Part shown: piece by piece, positions 13,088 through 21,408 of the stretch
How positions within the stretch are numbered: position 1 is the first letter of the stretch
Layout: every line of letters starts with the position of its first letter
From: a virus
IMG/VR virus record: IMGVR_UViG_3300042459_000392
Span: 1-49,180 of that record
Reading direction: 5' to 3' (one strand)
Length of the DNA stretch: 49,180 bases
The notes under the pieces: model-generated
What the model was told of the DNA's origin: nothing
The model's database searches: none
Seen by the model: the letters and a program-made list of their open reading frames with translations, nothing else
Translations under genes and position numbers: made by a program

Positions 13088-14145
13088 AAGCAGAAGTCCA
13101 GGAAAAAGCAGTGAACGCTTTCCTATCCTCTAAAGATAGAAGATCCACTATTGCTCTAGCAGTAGGAATGGGAAAGACAAAGTGTGCTATTGATATTATT
13201 AAACACTACAGAAGCACTAACCCTTATTGTAAAATTTTATTTAGTGGTGCAAGACAAATTTATATTAAAAACTTTAAAGATGAATTAACTAAATGGGGTT
13301 GTTTGGAAAATAACATTACCTTTATATGCAATAAATCTTTGAAAAATTACAACGAAAAGTACGATTTGATTATTATAGATGAAATGCACAAGGAAAAAGA
13401 TCTTATATTGGAAAATTGTTTGAGACTTATGAGAATAAACCCTGCGGTATCTATTCTAGGACTTACAGGTACTCCAAGCAATACTCATGAAATTCACAAA
13501 TACTTTCCTATTTGTTATTCCTACCTTATCAATAATGCTATTGATAATAATTTATTGAATAATTTTCAAATGGTAGTGGTTAAGTATAAGATGACTCCTG
13601 AAGAAAAAAGTGTTTATGATTATCATCACAAAAATTATTTAACATCTCCATATAATGAATCCTACCCTCCTGAATTAGGCAAACTGAAGCAGTTCTTAAA
13701 TACATTACCTAGCAAAGTGGCTCTAGCTAATAGACTAATTAATGAGAAATTTTCGGATAAAAAGTTATTAATATATGCAGGAAGTATTGAGCAAGGTGCT
13801 AGTTTTGGGTTTTCTCAGTTTAATTCTTCTATGGATAATAAAACTAAGAAGAAAAACTATGATGAGTTCTATCACTCTGAATCAGGTAGACTAGTAAATG
13901 TAGGAATCCTAAAAGAATCCGTTAGTATACCAAATTTAAAGTATGGATTTGTGCTAGGAATAGATAGCTCTCCTTCATCAAAAGAACAACTTATCGGAAG
14001 ATTTTGCAGGATAGCAGTACATGAGAAAAGTTTTATATATTTCTTAGTAGCTGAAGGAACTTTAGAAGAAAAGTGGGTGTTGAATGGTATGGATAAATTT
14101 AAAGATAAGATTGCAGTAGTTAACCTTAGTAAAAATAAAAAATAA
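13084..14145 (+). CDS. Superfamily 2 (SNF2/DEAD-like) helicase (353 aa)
   Basis: ATP-dependent DNA translocase. Walker A VGMGKT lies at about 27-32, motif II DEMH at about 99-102 (Walker B, DExH type), motif III TGTPS near 128, and motif VI QLIGRFCRI near 303-311 with its arginine finger. It is compact for the family, carrying just the two RecA-like lobes. Related SNF2-type helicases are part of the core replication set in crAss-like phages. It begins inside the end of the Cys-rich gene and is followed one base later by the 14147 gene. Likely used in replication fork or recombination work. Confidence 0.85.
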   Translation: MKAEVQEKAVNAFLSSKDRRSTIALAVGMGKTKCAIDIIKHYRSTNPYCKILFSGARQIYIKNFKDELTKWGCLENNITFICNKSLKNYNEKYDLIIIDEMHKEKDLILENCLRLMRINPAVSILGLTGTPSNTHEIHKYFPICYSYLINNAIDNNLLNNFQMVVVKYKMTPEEKSVYDYHHKNYLTSPYNESYPPELGKLKQFLNTLPSKVALANRLINEKFSDKKLLIYAGSIEQGASFGFSQFNSSMDNKTKKKNYDEFYHSESGRLVNVGILKESVSIPNLKYGFVLGIDSSPSSKEQLIGRFCRIAVHEKSFIYFLVAEGTLEEKWVLNGMDKFKDKIAVVNLSKNKK

Positions 14146-14146
14146 T

Positions 14147-14428
14147 ATGAGTAAAGTAGAAAAATTCACAGGTAATAAAAAAATAAATAGTCAAGAAGAC
14201 ATGAGTAAAGTATTGACAATAAAAACAATGAATGTTTTTATGGATATTGCAAAAGAAACTGAACTTCCTGAAAATGGATTAACTGCATATTTAGCAGAAG
14301 TAGGGTGCAATAATAAAGTATACGATGTAACTATATGTTTCACACCAAAAGGAGTTCTTGAGGAATTTGCTAATTCAATGAATGATTTTGAATCTGCAAA
14401 AAATATAAATGAATTATTTAAAAATTAA
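14147..14428 (+). CDS. Hypothetical phage protein (93 aa)
   Basis: Starts one base after the helicase stop. Soluble alpha/beta protein with a KEEFANSMNDFES-like acidic helix at the C-terminus (GVLEEFANSMNDFESAKN). No motif recognised. The tight linkage suggests it works with the helicase or is co-regulated with it. Confidence 0.55.
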   Translation: MSKVEKFTGNKKINSQEDMSKVLTIKTMNVFMDIAKETELPENGLTAYLAEVGCNNKVYDVTICFTPKGVLEEFANSMNDFESAKNINELFKN

Positions 14429-14462
14429 TTTCCAATAAATTAACCAACTAAAAACTAAAAGA

Positions 14463-14582
14463 ATGAAAAAGATGTTTATTAATACACATAGGAAAATAGA
14501 AGAAGTACTTTATCCGTTCGACCCAGTTGGATTTTACGTTCTAATACCTTTTATACTAATCCTATTGTACCTGTTTACATAA
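14463..14582 (+). CDS. Tiny membrane peptide (39 aa)
   Basis: ATG at 14463 after AACTAAAAGA, stop at 14580-14582. Residues 1-20 are basic and polar, followed by one transmembrane helix (YVLIPFILILLYLF). It ends five bases before the tRNA. Single-span peptides of this size are common among phage lysis and host-modulation genes; nothing more specific can be said. Confidence 0.5.
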   Translation: MKKMFINTHRKIEEVLYPFDPVGFYVLIPFILILLYLFT

Positions 14583-14587
14583 AAAAT

Positions 14588-14683
14588 AGTCAGGTGGCGG
14601 AATGGTAGACGCTATTCACTAATGAATGTGAATGATGTAATGTGCAAGCATACACAATACAGGTTCGAATCCTGTTCTGACTC
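14588..14683 (+). tRNA. Class II tRNA, tRNA-Leu-like, unusual anticodon arm
   Basis: The acceptor stem AGTCAGG (14588-14594) pairs with TCTGACT (14676-14682), G-U at the last pair. The D arm GCG-GAATGGTAGA-CGC closely resembles Bacteroidota tRNA-Leu. The T arm ACAGG-TTCGAAT-CCTGT (14659-14675) is perfect. A long variable arm (about 14634-14658) makes it class II. The anticodon arm pairs best as ATTCAC/GTGAAT around an 8-base loop TAATGAAT, or as 5 bp with a 10-base loop; no standard 7-base loop with U33 is found, so the anticodon is uncertain. The discriminator base appears to be C rather than the A expected for Leu. CCA is not encoded. It may be a degenerate or altered-decoding tRNA. Confidence 0.75.
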
Positions 14684-14711
14684 AATTTTTAACCCATTAA
14701 ATTATAAAAGA

Positions 14712-14978
14712 ATGAAAAAGCAATTAAATTCTACTTACTTAGTAGCAGAGTATTTAAAGGAAAACAAAAAAAGCTACATTCATGACATGAAAAAAAAATG
14801 TAAAGCAAACAACGTAGGAGCAAGGGTAATGGCACTAAGACGTTCATTTGAATGGAAAATAGATACTATTTTAGAGGGGTACAAAGATGGCGTTGCTATA
14901 TGGTATTATAAGTTAGTAAAGGCAAAAAAAATGCCAGAGCAGTACAATTTAAAGTCATTGAATAAAGCTAGTGCATAA
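14712..14978 (+). CDS. Probable winged-helix-like phage protein (88 aa)
   Basis: The start is set at the ATG 14712 (MKKQLNSTYLVAEYLKENKK), because the in-frame ATG at 14622 lies inside the tRNA. The layout, a helix with GARVMALRRSFEWKI and then a beta wing ending GVAIWYYKL, resembles small helix-turn-helix proteins of Bacteroidota phages (R-x-x-x-LRR followed by a Y-x-L strand). Basic, so probably DNA-binding; target unknown. Its last 8 bases overlap the next gene. Confidence 0.6.
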   Translation: MKKQLNSTYLVAEYLKENKKSYIHDMKKKCKANNVGARVMALRRSFEWKIDTILEGYKDGVAIWYYKLVKAKKMPEQYNLKSLNKASA

Positions 14979-15303
14979 CTGTTTGAATAGAAATATAAGC
15001 GAAAAACCTGAACGATGGGTTATATTAAAACTCCCAAACAACTACTATAAAGTTTTTGGAACTTGGTCTGGTGGCTATCTTGACGGTGACAGATGGAAAT
15101 TAAACTCTGGAATCAATAAAGTAGAGCAAGACGAGGACTTCTATTATTTTATTGGCTTTAGCGGAAGTTGTTATAAGTGCCATAAGAAGGGATATGGAAC
15201 AGCAACTTCTTATGGATTAGATATTTTAAATAAAATAATAGAACAAGGACAAGGAAAAATTGAAATAATGGAGGATATGGATGATTGGGAAAATGTGGTA
15301 TAA
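14971..15303 (+). CDS. Conserved hypothetical protein of Bacteroidota mobile elements (110 aa)
   Basis: Starts with GTG at 14971, overlapping the previous gene by 8 bases. The layout ISEKPERWVILKL, YKVFGTWSGGYLDGDRWKLN, FIGFSGSCYKCHK is familiar from short uncharacterised proteins in flavobacterial prophages. Function unknown; the Gly-Ser-Cys-Tyr segment and the conserved Trp pair suggest a small beta fold. Base use looks slightly less AT-rich than its neighbours. Confidence 0.6.
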   Translation: MHNCLNRNISEKPERWVILKLPNNYYKVFGTWSGGYLDGDRWKLNSGINKVEQDEDFYYFIGFSGSCYKCHKKGYGTATSYGLDILNKIIEQGQGKIEIMEDMDDWENVV

Positions 15304-15324
15304 CGGAACGCAAATAAACGCAGT

Positions 15325-15531
15325 ATGAAAGCAACAGAAACATATTTGATACTATGCCAGATGGATGATGGTGAGATAACACTTCAAGAAGCGCACGAAC
15401 TCATATTGCGTTTATTTGATGTTATGGAATCGGATTGCCAACACGATTGGCTTGTTGATATGTATGACCATTTCGGATTTCCTGCAAGTCGATATTGTGA
15501 TAAATGTGGCTCAAGGCAATCTGTTCCATAA
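15325..15531 (+). CDS. Small zinc-ribbon-like protein (68 aa)
   Basis: The C-terminal half contains DCQHDWLVDMYDHFGFPASR then YCDKCGSRQ. The His/Cys set (C-x-H ... C-x2-C) fits a one-ion zinc site, a layout seen in small Bacteroidota phage proteins. The N-terminal half is a helix. Both this gene and 14971-15303 have flanking sequence (for example TAACGGAACGCAAATAAACG) that looks more host-like than the A-rich leaders elsewhere. Confidence 0.6.
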   Translation: MKATETYLILCQMDDGEITLQEAHELILRLFDVMESDCQHDWLVDMYDHFGFPASRYCDKCGSRQSVP

Positions 15532-15634
15532 CTCGATGCTTTACGAAATTTTTGTAACACAAATTAAACTTAAATGCCAATAAATACTGAAATAATAAAT
15601 ATAAAAATTATTGTCCATTTAAAAAAAAATAAAC

Positions 15635-16510
15635 ATGTTTAATAAAGAAAAAGACAGATTAAGTTATAGTTCTCTCACTAGACTTATAAAAGAAGGAGTA
15701 CAAGGATTTTTAAACCCTGTATATAAAAGAAATAATGCTTTAGAGAAAGGGTCTATTATAGATAAGATAGTTTTTGATGAGCCTATCACTGAAACTATTA
15801 TAGATATTTCTATTCCAAAGCCTCAAATTAAGGCTATTATTGAAAATATTTTTACAGAGGAGTATAACTATGATCTTTCTATGGAAAACTTAGAAAAGGT
15901 TTGCGGTATATTAGATGTGAAATCTAAGAATTTTGAGAAAATAAAAGAATCCGTTCTGGAGTTTCCTGAATATATTGAATATGCAAAAAATCCAAAAGGT
16001 AAGTTTCTAAAACCTAATTTTGAATTAGGAACCTCTATTGCCAATAATGTGCTAAAAGATAGAGAAGCCACCTATTTATTCAGTAATGGTAAGGCTCAGT
16101 TTGAGTGGAGTTTTCAATACAGAGGATATAACTTTTTTATAAAGACAGATTATTTAAAAGTAGATCATGATAGACAAGAGATTATTATCACTGATTTGAA
16201 ATCCAGCAGCTACCCTCCGAAATTTCCTGATAGTGTGCAAAAATATTTGTATCACTTACAGGGGGCTTTGTATACAAAAGGGGTGGAAGACTGGATGGAG
16301 AAAAATGATTTGAACCATTATGTACTAAAAACTTTTCATTGGGTGGTATGCAATTCTACCAAAGTAGATAGTGTGCTAGTATACCCCCTATCTTATAAAG
16401 ACGAGATGGAAGGTAAACGTATTTTAGAAGAAACTTTGGATAAGATTGACAAGTACATTGAAAATGATTGGCAAGAAATCCCTGAAGAAGATACCTTAAC
16501 TTTTTTCTAA
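15635..16510 (+). CDS. PD-(D/E)XK family nuclease (RecB/Cas4-like, 291 aa)
   Basis: The middle of the protein holds the nuclease core: IKTDYLKV (Asp, about residue 170) and IIITDLKSSSYPP (Asp-Leu-Lys at about 186-188), followed by a conserved QKYLYHLQGALY helix with the Gln-x-x-x-Tyr typical of RecB-like exonucleases. The start SYSSLTRLIKEG...LEKGSIIDKIVF matches phage members. Expected to cut DNA ends using Mg2+, in recombination or host DNA breakdown. It lies directly upstream of the DNA polymerase with no gap. Confidence 0.75.
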   Translation: MFNKEKDRLSYSSLTRLIKEGVQGFLNPVYKRNNALEKGSIIDKIVFDEPITETIIDISIPKPQIKAIIENIFTEEYNYDLSMENLEKVCGILDVKSKNFEKIKESVLEFPEYIEYAKNPKGKFLKPNFELGTSIANNVLKDREATYLFSNGKAQFEWSFQYRGYNFFIKTDYLKVDHDRQEIIITDLKSSSYPPKFPDSVQKYLYHLQGALYTKGVEDWMEKNDLNHYVLKTFHWVVCNSTKVDSVLVYPLSYKDEMEGKRILEETLDKIDKYIENDWQEIPEEDTLTFF

Positions 16511-18541
16511 ATGACAAACCACATAATCACAAAAAACAAATCCTTTTTCCAAAAAATAGGGGAGTATAGTTACTGTAATCTTGAAGACATGGTGCTTCCT
16601 GAAATAATAGCGGTAGATACAGAGACTACTTCCCTCTCTGCTTTTGAAGGAGAAATTTTTGCCATTCAAATAGGAACAGGGACAAATAATTATCTAATTG
16701 ATTTGCAGACACATAAAGAGAATATAATTAATTTAGAGGAAGTTATGCCTTTTATATTGGATAAGGTTATGATATTTCATAATAGTGCCTTCGATTTGAG
16801 TTTCTTCTTTATCAAGAATTACTTCCCTAAAAAAGTGGGAGATACGATGTTGGCATCTATGATTCTACACAATGGAGAATTCGGAGTATCACATTCTTTT
16901 AAGAATTGTATGCAAAGAGAGCTAGGGGTTATATACGACAAAACAGAACAAGCTAATATTGCTAGAGTTCAGTTATCGCAGCCATCCACAATTCAATATT
17001 GCTTTAATGATGTTGATAGACTATTAGAGTTACACAATGATTTAGTGATTAAATTAAAAGATTATGAAGCCATAGATTCTTATAAATTGCATTGTAGACA
17101 TATCAGGGCACTTACATATATGGAGTTATGCGGACTTCCAATATCAAAGGATAGGTGGAAAGCAAAAATGGATAAAGATTATTCCCAATACAAAAAATGT
17201 GAGAGAGAAATAATTGATTATATTTTTGACACCCTGCCTAAATATAGAGTTTTACAGATGGATATGTTTAGCAACGAAAGGAAAGTAAATTGCCTATTAA
17301 GTTCTCCTAAACAAATGATAGAAGTGTTTAAAGATTTAGGTATAAATGTCACTTATAAAGAAAAAGGAGAGATAAAAGAAAGTTTAGAAAAAGGAGTTAT
17401 AGCTAAGTCAAATCATGAGTTTGTAAAAATGTGGCTTAAATATAAAGAAGTGGAGCATAATGTAACTACTTTTGGAGAGGGTATTTATTCTAAAATAAGG
17501 GATGGAAGAATATACACCCACTTCAAACCGATAGTAGACACTGCTAGACTATCTTCAAGAAAGGGAGAGATAAACTTTTTGAATTTCCCTTCCAATAAAG
17601 AAACAAGAGAATGTTTCGTGGCAAATGAAGGATTTGACATTATTGTAGCTGACTACGCAGGGCAAGAAACAGTTGTAGGGGCTGATATTACTGGAGACCA
17701 AGCCATGATTTCTTCTATAGTGGAAGGAAAGGACTTACACTGTGCCTTTGCTAGAGTTCTCTACCCTGAATTATTAGATCTTTCTGACGAAGAAATTATT
17801 AAAACCCATAAAGCCAAGCGAAATGCTTCTAAAGCACCTAGGTTTTGTTTCCAATTTGGAGGCACTGGATTTACTTTAGCAGAGAATGAAGGATTATCTA
17901 TAGAGGAAGGAGAACGTATTGAAAAATTATTCAAAGAATTACATAATGGAGTGTACTCTTATGGGGAAAATAAGCTAAAGGAAGCTTTAGAATTTGGGTA
18001 TATTCAATATGCAATGGGATTTAAATTAAAGCTACCAATGTTTGATATTTTCAAAGACCTTGATGAGAAGATTTCAAATATGGATAGAGATTTTTGGAAT
18101 AAATATAGAGTGGGTAAGCAAGAAAATCTGAAATTTGAGAAAGCTAAAGATAAAGGGAGTTCGTATGTAATATCAGATATGGGGGCTTACAATTGCTTTA
18201 ATGCAAATAAACTTATGATGAAGGATTATTTCAGTTTAAAATCTCAGTATATGAGACTATGCTTAAATGCTCCTACACAAGGCACTGCTGCCCATCAAAC
18301 TAAAATGGCTACAGTATTGTTATTTAATGAAATTGAAAAAAACAATGACTATTGGAAAGCGAGAATAGCTAATGTAATACATGATGAGATAGTTTTGGAA
18401 ACTGAGACTCTCCTATCAGAAAAATATGCTAGAATACTGGAAAAAAGTATGATAGAGGGGGGTAATATATTTCTCACCAACCCTACACTATTTATGAGTG
18501 CTGAAAGTAATATTGGAAAATCATGGTATGAAGCCAAATAA
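16511..18541 (+). CDS. polA: Family A DNA polymerase with 3'-5' exonuclease (676 aa)
   Basis: Replicates the phage genome. Exonuclease motifs: ExoI VDTETT (D36, E38), ExoII HNSAFDLSFF (near 103) and ExoIII YCFNDVDR (near 165). Polymerase motifs: A VADYAGQE (about 378-385), B on the fingers helix RNASKAPRFCFQFGGTG (about 437-453) and C VIHDEIV (HDE near 623). All catalytic acids are present. There is no 5' nuclease domain, as usual in phage family A polymerases. The ATG follows the nuclease stop directly; transcription probably continues from upstream. Confidence 0.92.
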   Translation: MTNHIITKNKSFFQKIGEYSYCNLEDMVLPEIIAVDTETTSLSAFEGEIFAIQIGTGTNNYLIDLQTHKENIINLEEVMPFILDKVMIFHNSAFDLSFFFIKNYFPKKVGDTMLASMILHNGEFGVSHSFKNCMQRELGVIYDKTEQANIARVQLSQPSTIQYCFNDVDRLLELHNDLVIKLKDYEAIDSYKLHCRHIRALTYMELCGLPISKDRWKAKMDKDYSQYKKCEREIIDYIFDTLPKYRVLQMDMFSNERKVNCLLSSPKQMIEVFKDLGINVTYKEKGEIKESLEKGVIAKSNHEFVKMWLKYKEVEHNVTTFGEGIYSKIRDGRIYTHFKPIVDTARLSSRKGEINFLNFPSNKETRECFVANEGFDIIVADYAGQETVVGADITGDQAMISSIVEGKDLHCAFARVLYPELLDLSDEEIIKTHKAKRNASKAPRFCFQFGGTGFTLAENEGLSIEEGERIEKLFKELHNGVYSYGENKLKEALEFGYIQYAMGFKLKLPMFDIFKDLDEKISNMDRDFWNKYRVGKQENLKFEKAKDKGSSYVISDMGAYNCFNANKLMMKDYFSLKSQYMRLCLNAPTQGTAAHQTKMATVLLFNEIEKNNDYWKARIANVIHDEIVLETETLLSEKYARILEKSMIEGGNIFLTNPTLFMSAESNIGKSWYEAK

Positions 18542-18556
18542 ATTAAATTTAAAGTT

Positions 18557-18979
18557 ATGAGAAGAAAGACAGTAAAAAAATCCAACACCACAACTCCTAG
18601 AAAAAAGAAAAAGGTAGTTAATCCTAGAGTAGTGAGAGAATATTGTGGAGGTACAATGACCAAATCAGCTTTTTTTGGTGCCATTAGAGCTTTTTTAAGA
18701 CAGAGGTGGTTATACTCTTGTCCTTTTAGAAAAGAGATACTTAAAAGGGCTTATTCTGCCTTGTTAAAAAAATGGCAATGCAATCATTGTAAAAAAATGT
18801 TCTTAAAAAAAGATGTAGAAGTAAATCACATTGAGCCCTGTGGTAGTTTAAGGGATTACTCCGAAATAAAACCATTCCACGATAGGTTATTCGTAGAGGA
18901 TCTAAACAAGCTAGAGGTGCTTTGTAAAGATTGTCACAAAAAATTTACAGAAAAAAGTAAAATAACGCTTGACATTTGA
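18557..18979 (+). CDS. HNH endonuclease (140 aa)
   Basis: A basic N-terminal region (residues 1-25) precedes a zinc-bound HNH core: WQCNHCKK (C-x2-C), VEVNHIEPCGS with the catalytic His, LNKLEVLCKDCHKKF with the Asn and second CxxC/His. It may be a free-standing homing-type nuclease or a phage DNA-processing enzyme; no intron is seen in the adjacent polymerase gene. It lies 15 bases after the polymerase stop and ends just before the promoter at 18969. Confidence 0.8.
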   Translation: MRRKTVKKSNTTTPRKKKKVVNPRVVREYCGGTMTKSAFFGAIRAFLRQRWLYSCPFRKEILKRAYSALLKKWQCNHCKKMFLKKDVEVNHIEPCGSLRDYSEIKPFHDRLFVEDLNKLEVLCKDCHKKFTEKSKITLDI

Positions 18980-18998
18980 AAAAAATATATTAATTTTG
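18969..18998 (+). promoter_or_regulatory. Bacteroidota-type promoter for the second replication operon
   Basis: TTG at 18969-18971, a 19-base spacer and TAATTTTG at 18991-18998 match the consensus TTG-N19-TAnnTTTG, with the same spacing as the promoter at 861-890. The TTG element overlaps the last codons of the HNH gene. Transcription would start near 19004, about 21 bases before the ATG at 19025. Confidence 0.8.
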
Positions 18999-19024
18999 CA
19001 GAAGTTTTTTAAAACAAAGGGAAT

Positions 19025-19519
19025 ATGAGTTACGAAGAAATGGGAAAATTAGCTATTAATCTTCCCCAATTAAACATTATCCAATACTTAATAAAGAAAG
19101 GGTTTATTAGAAATATACATCTTACAAAAATAAATACTAATAATCCTTTAGATTTTGAAATAACAGAGTTTGGTAAAGCTATTCTTAATGGAGAAAAATA
19201 TCAACCTCTTGTTTCTGAACAATTCTTAGATGAATATATGATATTATTTAGTAAACAAAATTTACAAGGAATAAATAAAAAAGCATTTAGTCCTAAAAAT
19301 AAAGTTATAACTAAGTTAGAATCATTTATGAAAAAGTATAAAGTTTCTAGTGAAGAAATCCTATACGCTGTTAACTATTATCATCAAAATGCTGACGATA
19401 TTCGTTATACATTGGATGCTCAATATTTTATTGAGAAAGAGGGAGGCAGCTTATTGTTAGATACTATTAATGAAATGAAAGAAGGAATATTTAGTGACCA
19501 AGATAAACTCGTATTTTAA
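19025..19519 (+). CDS. Replication-associated protein, possible helicase partner (164 aa)
   Basis: The first gene behind a strong promoter, overlapping the DnaB-like helicase gene by one base (TAATG). The N-terminal half looks like a winged-helix (LPQLNIIQYLIKKGFI ... FGKAILNGEKY). The C-terminal half has KVITKLESFMKKYKVSSEEI, then LDAQYFIEKEGGSLLLDTI, a layout I recall upstream of DnaB-type helicases in Bacteroidota phages. Helicase loader or initiator is a reasonable guess from position; no ATPase motif is present. Confidence 0.65.
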   Translation: MSYEEMGKLAINLPQLNIIQYLIKKGFIRNIHLTKINTNNPLDFEITEFGKAILNGEKYQPLVSEQFLDEYMILFSKQNLQGINKKAFSPKNKVITKLESFMKKYKVSSEEILYAVNYYHQNADDIRYTLDAQYFIEKEGGSLLLDTINEMKEGIFSDQDKLVF

Positions 19520-20643
19520 TGGATATTTTAAAAGTAATAGAAGAGAGCAGGGATTCATTAATACTAGGACATATTAATAGTATTCCTATGCCATTCAACG
19601 GAACAAGAAAATCCTTTAGTGGTATATTTCCAGGGGCACTTGTGTGTGTTACTGCTGAAACCTCTGTAGGCAAAACTTCTTTAGCCAAGTACTTATATTT
19701 ATTTAGTGTTGCTGATTATATTTTAGATGACCCTGCGTTTAAGTCTTTTAAATATAAATGTATATGGTTTGGATTAGAAGAGTCTGAGGAAGAATTTGAT
19801 ATTAGTATACTACAATATGCCATCTCTAAATATTTCAATAAACATTGTACACAAGATGAATTATTAAGCAGGATAGAGCCTATTTCGGAAGAAGTAATTG
19901 CTATGATAAAATCAGATCCTGTTCAAAGGTATTTCGACACTGTAAAATCTTTCACCAAATTTGACGACCAAACTGGCCATGCTACAGGTATTTATAAAAC
20001 TTGTCAAGAGTATTCAAAAGAAATTGGTGAGCACCATTATAAAGAAAAACAATTGGGTGGGGGGAAAGTGATTAATATTTACAGTCATTACACTCAAAAC
20101 GACCCTAATGAAATAGTGGCAGTAGTTATAGATAACGTAAACATTTTGGAATTAGAGAAAAATGAATTAGGAATGTCGCTTGATTTGTCAGGATGTATAG
20201 ATAGACTTGTGAATACTTATATGAGAAAGCAAGTTACAAAGCATTGGAAATGGCATGTATGTTGTGTACAACAGCAACAAATGGCAGCAGGGGACCTAAA
20301 CCACTATAAAGCAGGTAAGCTTGAGCCTGAGCCTCAGAAATTAGGAGATAATATAAAGGTAGCAAGATCTTACCAAGTTATCTTAGGATTATTTTCTCCT
20401 TATAAGCACAAAATGACAAATTACTATAAGTATCCGATTTTAGCTTCTGATAGAGTAGATGGCTTTGAAGAATGCTTTAGAACTATTCATATTTGTAAAA
20501 ACCGATTTGGTAGAACAGGAGTTGCAGAACCTTTGTTTTTCAACCCTAAAGGCTTTAGTTTTTTCAGTATGCCAAAAAATGATGACACCCAAAATTTAAA
20601 CCAATTATTAACCTATAAACAACAAATTTTAAAAGATGAGTAA
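19519..20643 (+). CDS. DnaB-like replicative helicase / RecA-fold ATPase (374 aa)
   Basis: Walker A AETSVGKTS is at 46-54 and Walker B-like AVVIDNVNIL near 200-209. A QQQ segment follows at CCVQQQQMAAG (sensor-like, as in DnaB-family HVSQ), and ARSYQVILGLF near 285-295 fits the region of the DnaB arginine finger. It is shorter than host DnaB because the N-terminal domain is missing. It probably unwinds the fork 5' to 3' with the primase at 22267. Its start overlaps the upstream gene by one base and its end overlaps the Sak4-like gene by 8 bases. Confidence 0.75.
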   Translation: MDILKVIEESRDSLILGHINSIPMPFNGTRKSFSGIFPGALVCVTAETSVGKTSLAKYLYLFSVADYILDDPAFKSFKYKCIWFGLEESEEEFDISILQYAISKYFNKHCTQDELLSRIEPISEEVIAMIKSDPVQRYFDTVKSFTKFDDQTGHATGIYKTCQEYSKEIGEHHYKEKQLGGGKVINIYSHYTQNDPNEIVAVVIDNVNILELEKNELGMSLDLSGCIDRLVNTYMRKQVTKHWKWHVCCVQQQQMAAGDLNHYKAGKLEPEPQKLGDNIKVARSYQVILGLFSPYKHKMTNYYKYPILASDRVDGFEECFRTIHICKNRFGRTGVAEPLFFNPKGFSFFSMPKNDDTQNLNQLLTYKQQILKDE

Positions 20644-21367
20644 TTTAACATTGCCAACAGGGAAGATTGCCCCTTCAGTAGTCAATCCAAGAACTATGGT
20701 TATTTTTAGCCAGAAAAAGACAGGGAAAACCCACGCACTCAGTGAGTTGGAGGATAACCTGATTATTAACTTCGAGCACGGAGCAGATTTCTATGAATCC
20801 ATGAGGATTAACATAGATTCCCTGCAACAGTTTGATGAATTAGCTAAACTTTTCCACAAAGAAACCCCTCATTACAAGTTTATTACCCTTGATACGGTGA
20901 CTTCTTTGAAAGAAAAACTATTAAATCAATTAGCAGTGAGAACCTATAACAAAGATACAGGTAAATCAGAAGCTGCTGACTTTGATATTGATAGACTAGA
21001 GTATGGAAAAGGTCAAGTCTATAAACGAGAAGCCTTATTCAAAATTATGGAATTCTTTACAAGATTCTGTGATACGTTGATTATTGTAGGACACGTTTCG
21101 GATAAAAGTATTTCTACTTCAGGACAAACAATTAAAGAGCTGAATCTTGAAGGTAAGTTGAAAGATTTACTTGCTCTAAGAGTAGATGCAATTGGGTATA
21201 TGTATAGAAATACAGAAAAACCAAATGTAAATATGCTTTCATTTATCCACTCTGAAGAAATTGTAGGTGGCACAAGATGTAAGCACCTTAGAAACAAGGA
21301 GTTTGAAATCTCAGAACTTATAAATGATGATAAGCTAGAGACTCATTGGGACAAGATTTTTATTTAA
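20636..21367 (+). CDS. Sak4-like AAA/RecA ATPase (243 aa)
   Basis: Walker A is SQKKTGKTH (25-33) and Walker B FITLDTVTS (about 82-90). The sensor-like LIIVGHVSDK lies near 149. Size and layout match Sak4/AAA_24 phage ATPases, single-domain Rad51-like proteins thought to drive single-strand annealing with an SSB. Here the next gene is an SSB-like protein, which supports the call. It overlaps the helicase gene by 8 bases. Confidence 0.8.
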   Translation: MSNLTLPTGKIAPSVVNPRTMVIFSQKKTGKTHALSELEDNLIINFEHGADFYESMRINIDSLQQFDELAKLFHKETPHYKFITLDTVTSLKEKLLNQLAVRTYNKDTGKSEAADFDIDRLEYGKGQVYKREALFKIMEFFTRFCDTLIIVGHVSDKSISTSGQTIKELNLEGKLKDLLALRVDAIGYMYRNTEKPNVNMLSFIHSEEIVGGTRCKHLRNKEFEISELINDDKLETHWDKIFI

Positions 21368-21408
21368 TAACACACAAACAATATTTTTAATTTTTAATTT
21401 TTTTAAAC

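Noticed and set aside
14588-14683. Intron in the tRNA explaining the long anticodon region
   Set aside because: The extra length is accounted for by a class II variable arm, and no group I core is present.
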